In this document: positions 1-5,418 of the stretch, piece by piece
How the letters are laid out: each line of letters starts with the position of its first letter
Numbering within the stretch: position 1 is the stretch's first letter
Assembly: GCA_934271725.1 (NCBI GenBank)
Contig: CAKQSC010000074.1
Location: 1-5,418, forward strand
DNA from: an uncultured Clostridia bacterium
GTDB lineage: Bacteria > Bacillota > Clostridia > Christensenellales > Borkfalkiaceae
DNA: 5,418 bases
Reading direction: 5' to 3'
The notes under the pieces: generated by a model
What the model was told of the DNA's origin: nothing
The model's input: the letters and a program-made list of their open reading frames with translations, nothing else
The model's database searches: none
Program-made: the position numbers and the translations under genes

Positions 1-892
1 GTGTAAACCTGAATGCGGTTTTATCGAGTATTCTTATAACGAACTTTTCGCCGTGAACCGTGGGAAGAGTAGAAACACGGAAATCGTATTCGGTACCGTT
101 TATCGTAAGGTTGATTCTGCCGTCTTGCGGAACTCTTCTTTCGGCGATATTAAGTCCGGAAAGTATTTTAAGTCTTGCGCATATCGCGGGGTAAGACTCT
201 ATGGGAAAATCCGCCCTCTCCTGCAAATCTCCGTCGATACGATACCTTACTTTTACTATTTTCTCAAACGGTTCTATGTGAATATCGCTCGCCTTAAATG
301 GAATCGCTTCCTTTATTATGGAATCGACCAACCTTACCGCGGGAGCGTTTATAACGTCGTCGATAGATTCGATTGAATTAGCGCTCGTATCTTTCGCGTC
401 TCTTAAAAGTTGCTTGTCGCTTTCCGTTTGCAACGTTTTAAGCGCGCTTGTAGTAGATCTTACAGCCGTAATCGAATCGAGAAGAACGTCTATTTGCGTC
501 GGCGGAACCAAAATATATTCTATTTGACCAGTGTAAAATATCGAAACCATCGACATTGCGTTAAAATCGAGAGGTTTGCCCACCGCGATAAACATAACGC
601 CGTTTTCGTTTTCAAACAAAGGTACCGCTTTAATTTTTTTAAGAAACGCAAGATTAAATCTGTCCGCCAAAGTTTCGTCTATGTCGAACATATCTATTTC
701 CGCGCTTGCCATGTTGTAGAACTCTGCCAAAGCGGGTAATGCCTGCGTTTCCGTGGCGTAGTTTTTGACCTGAATATATTTTTCAACCGTCATATTCAAA
801 CGATTGCAATCTTCAAGCGCGGATGCAAGTTGTTTCTTCTTTATAATTTTTTTATATACGTAATATTTTAATATTTCTTCGTTGATATTCAA
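1..892 (-). CDS. pilB: Type IV pilus/type II secretion assembly ATPase, PilB/GspE family (3' part outside window)
   Basis: This is the cytoplasmic hexameric motor ATPase that powers pilus or pseudopilus extension. The reading frame is open from a TTG at 892 to the window edge, giving 297 residues of a family usually about 500-570 long. Residues 1-145 form a divergent N-terminal MshEN/GspE-N-type domain, including a stretch near 76-140 with the usual pattern of a RF-N motif, a 'VPLFE' strand, 'IAVGKP' and a final helix. From about 180 the family core is unmistakable: ASDIHIEP (201-208), VRYRIDGDL (215-223), ARLKILSGLNIAERR (239-253), PQDGRI (255-260), then DFRVSTLP and HGEKFVIRILD (270-290). 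The Walker A, Asp box, Walker B and Cys4 zinc motif would lie beyond the edge, so catalytic integrity cannot be judged. The TTG start is chosen because GGGAG lies 8 nt upstream; the first in-frame ATG is residue 34, inside the N-terminal domain. The gene lies 16 nt after pilC. PilB (extension), GspE and ComGA are hard to separate here; a PilT retraction ATPase is unlikely because PilT lacks this N-terminal domain. Confidence 0.96.
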   Translation of the reverse strand, partial: MNINEEILKYYVYKKIIKKKQLASALEDCNRLNMTVEKYIQVKNYATETQALPALAEFYNMASAEIDMFDIDETLADRFNLAFLKKIKAVPLFENENGVMFIAVGKPLDFNAMSMVSIFYTGQIEYILVPPTQIDVLLDSITAVRSTTSALKTLQTESDKQLLRDAKDTSANSIESIDDVINAPAVRLVDSIIKEAIPFKASDIHIEPFEKIVKVRYRIDGDLQERADFPIESYPAICARLKILSGLNIAERRVPQDGRINLTINGTEYDFRVSTLPTVHGEKFVIRILDKTAFRFT

Positions 893-900
893 AGTTTTTT

Positions 901-905
901 CTCCC
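901..905 (-). promoter_or_regulatory. Ribosome binding site supporting the pilB TTG start
   Basis: On the minus strand GGGAG sits 8 nt before the TTG at 892, within the 16-nt gap after the pilC stop codon. No ATG follows at a usable distance, so this site decides the start of pilB. Confidence 0.75.
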
Positions 906-908
906 GTA

Positions 909-2165
909 TCACATCATGGTGAGTTTTTCTATGATAATCGTGCCCGATTGATTTGTGAAATCGGATTGCATAATGGCAATCATCGGCGAATAAACGGCAA
1001 TAAACATCAAAGCGATTACACCGCCCAGCAAACAGAGCATGGTCGGTTGTAAAATGCTCGTCGCGCGTAAAAGGGCGGTTTCTACCTGCGTGTCGAAAAA
1101 CTTCATAGAGCGTTTAAGAACTTCGTCGATACTGCCCGATTTTTCACCCGTAGACAACAACTGAATAAGCATTTGCGGAAACAGTTTTGATTTTTCCATT
1201 GCGAAAGTCAAAGTAGAGCCTTGTCTGACGTCCTCTATTACCTCCGAAAACTTCACTATCGCGTATTTGTTACCCAACAGATTCTGAACGACTTCGAGGC
1301 TGTCCGCAAGATTCATTCCGCTTGCAAGGAGCAACGCCATAGACTGCGTAAACTTGCTTGCCACAAGGTTTATCTGTATGTTTTTGATAAGCGGTAATTT
1401 ATAAGCCGTTTTCGCCAAAAACATTTTGCCCTTTTTGGTTTTCGCAAGCAAAAACAACAATGCAAAAACTATTACTATACCGTAAAGAATATTCAAACCG
1501 TTTTTTCGTATACCCCTGCTCATGGCAAACACGACCGTCGTTATCGGGTTGACGTTTTGCATATTCAAAGAAGCAAGCGTGCTTTCAAACTGCGGAACTA
1601 TGAAAAGAAGCATCAAAAGAACAATCGCGACAAGCATTACAGCCATAACTATGGGATAAGTAAGCGCGCCTTTGATTTTTCTTCTTAAAGCGGACTCGTT
1701 TTCGTAATAATCCGCAAGACTCGTAAGAACTTCGTCGAGAGAGCCCGATATTTCGCCGACGTATATCATACTTCTGAAAAAGTCGGGGAAAACCTTTTTA
1801 TGTTTTTCCATCGCTTTACTCAGTAGCATACCCACTTTAACGTCGTCGTATATCATAAACAGCAATTTCTTCAAATATGCCGAATACGGTTGTTCCCTTA
1901 ATTGCGCAAGACTTTCAAGAATCGACACGCCCGAGTTAAGCATTATGGAAAACTGTCTGCACAAGGTAGTAAGTTCGGGCATGGTAACCTTTCCCGTCAA
2001 GGAAAAGAACGCGTTAGGAGAAACGTCTTTCATCACCTTGCATTTCACAAGGTATAAGTTCTGACGGGCAAGTTGCTGTCTTAAATTGTCCTCGTCTTCG
2101 GCGACAAACGTTCCCGTGAACTTTTTGTTTTCTATATTCACCGCCGTATATTTATATTTTCGCAA
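909..2165 (-). CDS. pilC: Type IV pilus/type II secretion inner-membrane platform protein, PilC/GspF family
   Basis: This polytopic membrane protein is the platform on which PilB acts to insert pilin subunits into the filament. At 418 residues it is full length for the family (about 400). It begins with the typical 'YKYTAVN' strand and 'FTGTFVAEDEDNLRQQL' N-terminal segment. Two tandem T2SS_F repeats follow, roughly 65-190 and 268-395. Each carries the family signature: 'FSIMLNSGV' with 'GEISGSLDEVL' (137-147), and 'MALLLASGM' with 'GEKSGSIDEVL' (340-350). Hydrophobic membrane segments lie near 169-190, 224-241 and 374-396. The start is TTG at 2165, with AAGGAG 7 nt upstream that overlaps the pilD stop. 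An approximately 20-residue polar tail follows the last membrane segment ('YSPMIAIMQ'), slightly longer than is common. The stop is TGA. pilB follows after 16 nt, the usual functional partner. GspF and ComGB are the same family; the choice of name is arbitrary. Confidence 0.97.
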   Translation of the reverse strand: MRKYKYTAVNIENKKFTGTFVAEDEDNLRQQLARQNLYLVKCKVMKDVSPNAFFSLTGKVTMPELTTLCRQFSIMLNSGVSILESLAQLREQPYSAYLKKLLFMIYDDVKVGMLLSKAMEKHKKVFPDFFRSMIYVGEISGSLDEVLTSLADYYENESALRRKIKGALTYPIVMAVMLVAIVLLMLLFIVPQFESTLASLNMQNVNPITTVVFAMSRGIRKNGLNILYGIVIVFALLFLLAKTKKGKMFLAKTAYKLPLIKNIQINLVASKFTQSMALLLASGMNLADSLEVVQNLLGNKYAIVKFSEVIEDVRQGSTLTFAMEKSKLFPQMLIQLLSTGEKSGSIDEVLKRSMKFFDTQVETALLRATSILQPTMLCLLGGVIALMFIAVYSPMIAIMQSDFTNQSGTIIIEKLTMM

Positions 2166-2172
2166 TTTATTT

Positions 2173-2178
2173 CTCCTT
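2173..2178 (-). promoter_or_regulatory. Ribosome binding site for the pilC TTG start
   Basis: AAGGAG on the minus strand lies 7 nt before the TTG at 2165 and overlaps the TAA stop of pilD (2177-2179). It is a near-ideal Shine-Dalgarno site. It fixes the non-ATG start and implies that ribosomes ending pilD could reinitiate on pilC. Confidence 0.85.
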
Positions 2179-2965
2179 ATAAAAACAATCCCAAATACGC
2201 ACTTACAGCCAACTCTCCGACAAATGCCGATATTATATATCCGACAGACAAAAACGGTCCGAACGGAAACTCCGTTTTTCTGTCTTTTTTTCGTTTATAT
2301 ATCAGTACGGGAAGAATAATCGACGCGGAGACACCCGCAACGAGTATACCGAAAAAACACGCCTTTACACCGAGAACAAGCCCCGACACGGTTGCGAACT
2401 TAACGTCGCCGAGCCCCATTCCCTCTCTTTTCAATATCAATCTCGCACCGAGATACAACAACCCGAACAGCACCAAAGAAAATGCCATTCCTATAAGGTG
2501 CGATTTCCACGATACGTAAGTATCGAAAGGCGTCGCCAACGCGCCGAATATAAGTATTGCTATATGATATCTGTCGGGGATAAAACCATGCTCGAAATCC
2601 GTAAACGCTACAACGATGCACACGCTTGAAAAAAACATATTAAGCGTTGCGTTTACGTAGCCCGTACGTTTTGAAAGAAGAGCAAACCCCGTCCATATCG
2701 CCGTGTTAAGAGATTCAACTATTACGTATCTCGGGCTTATTTCGGATTTGCAATCCCTGCATTTACCGCCGAGTATTATATACGAGAGTATGGGAATATT
2801 GTCGTACCACCTGATTTTATGACCGCAAACGGTGCAATGCGACGCTCCTTTAACGATACTTTCTTCTCTCGGAACGCGATAAATCAGCACGTTTAAAAAA
2901 CTCCCCACGGACGCGCCTAATAAAACGGAAAGCGTAAAGAAAACCCAAAAATAAAATTTCTCCAT
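2177..2965 (-). CDS. pilD: Prepilin leader peptidase / N-methyltransferase, PilD/GspO/ComC family
   Basis: This integral membrane aspartyl protease cleaves type III prepilin leaders and usually methylates the new N-terminal residue. All expected motifs are present in 262 residues, a usual length. The N-terminal methylase domain has 'GSFLNVLIYRVP' (21-32) and the four zinc cysteines C44, C47, C69 and C72 as two CxxC pairs, with 'YDNIPILSY' between them. The two catalytic aspartates are D123 (TDFEHGFIPD) and D187 in the GxGD motif (GMGLGDVKF, 182-190). The late 'PFGPFL' motif is at 234-239. Multiple hydrophobic segments span the rest. The ATG at 2965 overlaps the prepilin 3 stop in TAATG, with GGGGG 4 nt upstream. 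Both cleavage and methylation should therefore be intact. Its place directly after three prepilins argues that these are its substrates, though one PilD commonly serves several pilus systems in a cell. Confidence 0.98.
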   Translation of the reverse strand: MEKFYFWVFFTLSVLLGASVGSFLNVLIYRVPREESIVKGASHCTVCGHKIRWYDNIPILSYIILGGKCRDCKSEISPRYVIVESLNTAIWTGFALLSKRTGYVNATLNMFFSSVCIVVAFTDFEHGFIPDRYHIAILIFGALATPFDTYVSWKSHLIGMAFSLVLFGLLYLGARLILKREGMGLGDVKFATVSGLVLGVKACFFGILVAGVSASIILPVLIYKRKKDRKTEFPFGPFLSVGYIISAFVGELAVSAYLGLFL

Positions 2966-3309
2966 TATTCCCCCGCTTTATATTCGCCGTAAAGTTTTCT
3001 TACCACCTTACCCGACTCGTCAAGTTCTACGTACAGTTTAACCGTTTCGGCGCCCTTTAATCTGACCGTCAGAACGTTTCCGTCCGTAATTACGTCGTAA
3101 TCGTCGTTTTCTTCAAAAACGTGATTTTTATCCGCGATAAAATATTCCGCATATTGATCCATCAGATATCTGTCGTCTAACGATTTTAACAGTTTTTTAT
3201 TACTCTTTACGCTTGCTACGACAAGCGTCATCATAAACGTTATCAAAGAAACGATCAATAACATCGAAACTATCGTGTAATAAAGAATGAAACCTTTTTT
3301 CTTTTTCAT
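2965..3309 (-). CDS. Minor prepilin-like protein lacking Glu5 (GspK/PilX/ComGG-like)
   Basis: A 114-residue protein with a six-residue basic leader (MKKKKG), then FILYYTIVSML and a hydrophobic helix at about 7-33. This is a type III signal peptide predicted to be cut between G6 and F7. Mature position 5 is Tyr instead of the almost invariant Glu. In known systems that exception marks GspK-type and ComGG-type tip subunits, which sit at the end of the filament and need not pair with a subunit above. The short soluble part is charged, with an acidic patch near 66-72 and C-terminal beta strands (about 78-110). From memory, their order resembles Bacillus ComGG, which begins GFIYPA and is about 124 residues. 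It lacks the large inserted domain of proteobacterial GspK. The start is supported by GGAGG 6 nt upstream and by an ATGA overlap with prepilin 2. The alternative is a membrane-anchored protein with a chance leader; gene context makes a pilin more likely. Confidence 0.8.
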   Translation of the reverse strand: MKKKKGFILYYTIVSMLLIVSLITFMMTLVVASVKSNKKLLKSLDDRYLMDQYAEYFIADKNHVFEENDDYDVITDGNVLTVRLKGAETVKLYVELDESGKVVRKLYGEYKAGE

Positions 3310-3755
3310 ACCCCGCCTCCCATATCGAAACGAGATAAATATGCAGACGGCATTTCGTAAGCGGTTTTACCCGATTTGTTTATAACCCGCAAATAAAAAC
3401 CGTTTTCGTCGATTGTTATTATCAGATGATATACAGAATCCGCATCATAAGAAACGGCGTAATAATCTTTATCGTAAGACACCGTATATTCGGTTTCCGT
3501 TTTCGACGCGAAAACAGATAAATCTATATTCAATAAATTGTTTACGTTTGTTTCAAAATTATCTTTTCCGCCCGTTTTATAACATTCGAGATAATCGTTT
3601 GAAATCAAAGCGAAATATTTGGTTTCAAAATTATTTTTCTGAGTTTTGCTCACGACGAGAATAGCCGTTATGGACATTGAAAAGATAATCGTCATCAACG
3701 CCATTGCGATAGCCGTTTCTATAAGCGTAAACCCTTTTCGCGTATTTTTCTTCAT
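3306..3755 (-). CDS. Type IV prepilin-like minor pilin (GspI/PilV/ComGE-like)
   Basis: A 149-residue protein with a textbook type III prepilin signal: leader MKKNTRKG, cleavage after G8, then FTLIETAIAMAL with Glu at mature position 5 (E13). The hydrophobic assembly helix runs to about residue 36. The periplasmic or surface part (about 40-149) has no recognisable enzyme motif; it is rich in Asn, Lys and Tyr and reads as an alpha/beta pilin head. It has one cysteine (C58), so no internal disulphide. The early sequence resembles GspI/PilV (FTLIEt-A-A), and position between the other two pilins fits a tip complex. It ends in a Gly-rich tail (GGGV) whose codons form the ribosome binding site of the next gene. 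An ATGA overlap joins it to prepilin 1. AAGGGGGTG about 8 nt before the ATG is one mismatch from the ideal Shine-Dalgarno sequence. Subtype assignment is inference. Confidence 0.92.
   Translation of the reverse strand: MKKNTRKGFTLIETAIAMALMTIIFSMSITAILVVSKTQKNNFETKYFALISNDYLECYKTGGKDNFETNVNNLLNIDLSVFASKTETEYTVSYDKDYYAVSYDADSVYHLIITIDENGFYLRVINKSGKTAYEMPSAYLSRFDMGGGV
3316..3320 (-). promoter_or_regulatory. Strong ribosome binding site for prepilin 3 within the end of prepilin 2
   Basis: GGAGG on the minus strand, 6 nt before the ATG at 3309, is embedded in the last glycine codons of prepilin 2. It gives prepilin 3 its own initiation signal in addition to coupling through the ATGA overlap. Confidence 0.8.
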
Positions 3756-4342
3756 CGGGAATACACCCCCTTGCCGATTACCGCTTTTTCATCGGAATAA
3801 GGTATCAGCGTAAACGCCACGGGCGACTTATCGTCCCTTTCCGCCACGTCCGAAAAATACAGTTCGGTACGCAGTACGGTATTTTTTCCGTCAATCGTAT
3901 AAAGATAAAAACGCACGTCTTTTATTTTTTTCAACTCGACCACAACCGAATTGACGTTATCGTAAAGATAGACGTTCAAAATACAATTTTCGGCATCGAA
4001 AACTATACGGAAAGATTTGGTTGCATCGCTTACGCAAGTAGCGGTAACGACGTTTCTTTCGTAAATCTCGCCGTCCGTCGCTTCCGATTTTTCATTTAGA
4101 GACAGTTCGTAAACATCTTTTCCCGTATCGTAAGAAAAATATCTGTCGTACCAAAGAGATATCCAGGAACGCGCGCTGTCGATATCGTTTGCAAATTCGG
4201 CGTCTTCCGTATTTCTCGCCGTGCTTTTAGTCGTCATTGCGATAAGAGTTATTACGGAGGACATCAATATAAGGGTAACCGCCAACGTGATAGACATTTC
4301 CATTAGCGTAAAGGCCCTTTTTACGCGATTTTTTCTTTCCAT
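3752..4342 (-). CDS. Type IV prepilin-like minor pilin (GspJ/ComGF-like)
   Basis: A 196-residue protein with a basic leader (MERKNRVKRA) followed by FTLMEMSITLAV. The predicted cleavage is A10|F11 with Glu at mature position 5 (E15). Alanine at -1 replaces the usual glycine; PilD enzymes can accept Ala there, though often less well. The hydrophobic assembly helix is about 11-37. The head contains repeated beta-strand-like segments (about 97-180) such as FRIVFDAENC, ILNVYLYD and VRFYLYTIDG. It has two cysteines (C103, C120) that might form a disulphide. The size matches GspJ (about 195-200), and the strand order in the second half resembles ComGF from memory; both are tip or minor subunits. 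The ATG at 4342 is 2 nt after the pilM stop, with no visible Shine-Dalgarno sequence, so translation probably depends on coupling to pilM. The stop codon overlaps the next start (ATGA). Confidence 0.9.
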   Translation of the reverse strand: MERKNRVKRAFTLMEMSITLAVTLILMSSVITLIAMTTKSTARNTEDAEFANDIDSARSWISLWYDRYFSYDTGKDVYELSLNEKSEATDGEIYERNVVTATCVSDATKSFRIVFDAENCILNVYLYDNVNSVVVELKKIKDVRFYLYTIDGKNTVLRTELYFSDVAERDDKSPVAFTLIPYSDEKAVIGKGVYSR

Positions 4343-4344
4343 TT

Positions 4345-5418
4345 TTAAAAATTGTTCGTTTTATTGTAAACGGACGAATAAATCGCGCCGTACAATTCCA
4401 GATTATCCGTGATATTTACGTTTCCGTCTTTATCCGGATTGAAATATTTAAGGTCGAGTCCGTTATCTTCTTTATTCGTTTCGTCTATCACAAACGAATA
4501 TTTTTCGGGAAGATTGACGAGAGCAAACTCCGGAGCGGTGAAATATTCGGTATGTTCTATCTGCATTTTCGTTAAGAGCAGACGCTTTAAAAACAACCTG
4601 AAATTTTCCGTCACGAATCCGTCGTTTGTTTCCGGAACAGGTCTTAACAAATATTGCGGTAGTTTTTTAACCTTTTTAACGTACGCTTTTTGTTTGGGCG
4701 TTTCGGTAGCGGTAATCTCTTGTTCCGCGCCGACCGCATTTTCACCCTCGATCGTCAAAGACGCGTCAGTTACGGCATCACTCTTTATCGACTGCTCGTC
4801 AATGAGATTTTCGTCGTCGTCCTCTATAACCGTCATTCGCTTATTTTTCGCCTTTTCAATCGCGTTTATAACGGCAACCTCCGCCAAAGAGTTGTCTATG
4901 AGGTCGTATTCGGAAACGACTTCGTAATCTTTTAAAGCGTTCAGACCGAAATTGATTTTGCTAAACCCGACGAGACACCCGTTCATTGCGACAACAAGGT
5001 TTGAAAACGTATCTTTTACGTCAAGAAAAATAAAAGAACTCTTTCTTGTTTTAGGTCTTAACGCAAGCACGGCGTTAAGCGTTGTATTAGCCGAAAAAGT
5101 TGTAACTTTCGGATATATTTTATACTCGCTGAACGCTTTATATATGGAACTTTGCAACGCTTTTTCAAGCATAACCGTTTCGTAAGTCGCAATGTTTTTC
5201 GTTGAGGAAATAAGACGTTTGCTTATTTTGTAATTTTTCCTGAACGGGTATAAATCGCTCATACGGGTTTCTATCGCGGAATCCGCTTTTGCGTGTTTGA
5301 TAACCGGCACGGTAATGATATCCGTTCCGACCGTTCTGTCCGGCAAAACCAAAAATACTTTGGGCGATTTAAAAGTTTTTCCGCTTAAAAATTCGGGCAG
5401 AGTTTCGGAAATAATACC
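4345..5418 (-). CDS. pilM: PilM-like actin-fold pilus assembly protein, divergent (5' end outside window)
   Basis: The frame is open to the right edge, giving 357 visible residues; a TTG at 5352 is in frame, but 22 more open codons precede it, so the true start is off-window. PilM is a cytoplasmic FtsA/actin-like protein that links PilN/PilO or the platform to the ATPase. Support here is the overall pattern. There is an early strand 'VFLVLPDRTVGTDIITVPV' (21-39), then 'YPFRKNYKI' (57-65). A likely hinge strand 'YPKVTTFSANTTLNAV' (102-117) precedes a phosphate-2-like segment 'FIFLDVKDTFSNLVVAM' (129-145) and 'GFSKINFGLNAL' (151-162). The C-terminus (270-357) is helical and then strand-rich, ending in 'LELYGAIYSSVYN'. 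The glycines of the canonical DxGxxxT loop are missing (DVKDTFSN). An acidic, low-complexity stretch at about 196-250 interrupts the fold. Synteny with pilins, pilD, pilC and pilB supports the name; a GspL-type or unrelated actin-fold scaffold remains possible. Confidence 0.68.
   Translation of the reverse strand, partial: GIISETLPEFLSGKTFKSPKVFLVLPDRTVGTDIITVPVIKHAKADSAIETRMSDLYPFRKNYKISKRLISSTKNIATYETVMLEKALQSSIYKAFSEYKIYPKVTTFSANTTLNAVLALRPKTRKSSFIFLDVKDTFSNLVVAMNGCLVGFSKINFGLNALKDYEVVSEYDLIDNSLAEVAVINAIEKAKNKRMTVIEDDDENLIDEQSIKSDAVTDASLTIEGENAVGAEQEITATETPKQKAYVKKVKKLPQYLLRPVPETNDGFVTENFRLFLKRLLLTKMQIEHTEYFTAPEFALVNLPEKYSFVIDETNKEDNGLDLKYFNPDKDGNVNITDNLELYGAIYSSVYNKTNNF

Noticed and set aside
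53..739. Overlapping plus-strand open frames at 53-376, 318-527 and 410-739
   Set aside because: They are shadows of the pilB frame, which carries unmistakable GspE motifs on the minus strand; their own products are unordered and Arg/Tyr-rich.
893..908. Possible terminator or processing site between pilC and pilB
   Set aside because: The 16-nt gap holds only the ribosome binding site and an A-run on the minus strand; no stem can form within it.
2086..2319. Plus-strand open frame spanning the pilC/pilD junction
   Set aside because: It crosses two genuine genes on the other strand and has no start signal or homology that I recognise.
2400..2621. Minus-strand 73-codon frame inside pilD
   Set aside because: It is an alternative frame within pilD, whose product retains both catalytic Asp and all four Cys.
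3420..3490. Possible internal repeat in prepilin 2 (VSYDKD and VSYDAD)
   Set aside because: It is only six residues with different codons; probably chance beta-strand similarity rather than a duplication.
4409..4927. 172-codon open frame on the plus strand
   Set aside because: It is antisense to pilM, has no ribosome binding site or recognisable domain, and the opposite strand carries the coherent protein in an operon.

Overview
The whole window reads as one minus-strand operon for a type IV pilus-family machine (type IV pilus, type II secretion or competence pseudopilus). In transcription order, from the right edge to the left, it holds: a divergent PilM-like actin-fold protein (5' end outside the window), three prepilin-like proteins, a prepilin peptidase/methylase (PilD), the polytopic platform protein (PilC/GspF), and the N-terminal two-thirds or so of the assembly ATPase (PilB/GspE), which runs off the left edge. 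No RNA gene, mobile element, CRISPR array or convincing terminator was seen, and there is no intergenic gap longer than 16 bases.

The layout is very compact. pilM is followed after 2 nt by prepilin 1. Prepilins 1/2 and 2/3 each overlap by 4 nt (ATGA). Prepilin 3 and pilD share one base (TAATG). pilD and pilC are 11 nt apart, and pilC and pilB 16 nt apart. This implies a single transcript with translational coupling, whose promoter and terminator lie outside the window. pilC and pilB both begin with TTG behind clear Shine-Dalgarno sequences.

How the parts should work together, from knowledge of the families: PilD cleaves the short basic leaders of the three prepilins and probably N-methylates them. 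PilB hydrolyses ATP and drives PilC, which pushes subunits from the membrane into a filament. PilM normally docks on PilB/PilC at the cytoplasmic face. The three prepilins look like minor, tip-forming subunits rather than a major pilin. The first resembles GspJ/ComGF in size and strand layout, the second GspI/PilV/ComGE, and the third GspK/PilX/ComGG, including loss of the Glu at mature position 5. An abundant major pilin, PilN/PilO, a secretin and a retraction ATPase are not in the window and may lie outside it.

The organism is a bacterium using the standard code: TGA serves as stop for three genes. Its DNA is moderately AT-rich, with frequent NCG codons, strong Shine-Dalgarno sites and TTG starts. 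A Bacillota/Clostridia-type monoderm is my best guess, but this is inference. The family is known. The parts most worth a second look are the degenerate PilM with its acidic insert, the divergent tip-pilin trio, and the direct junction of pilM to the pilins without pilN or pilO.
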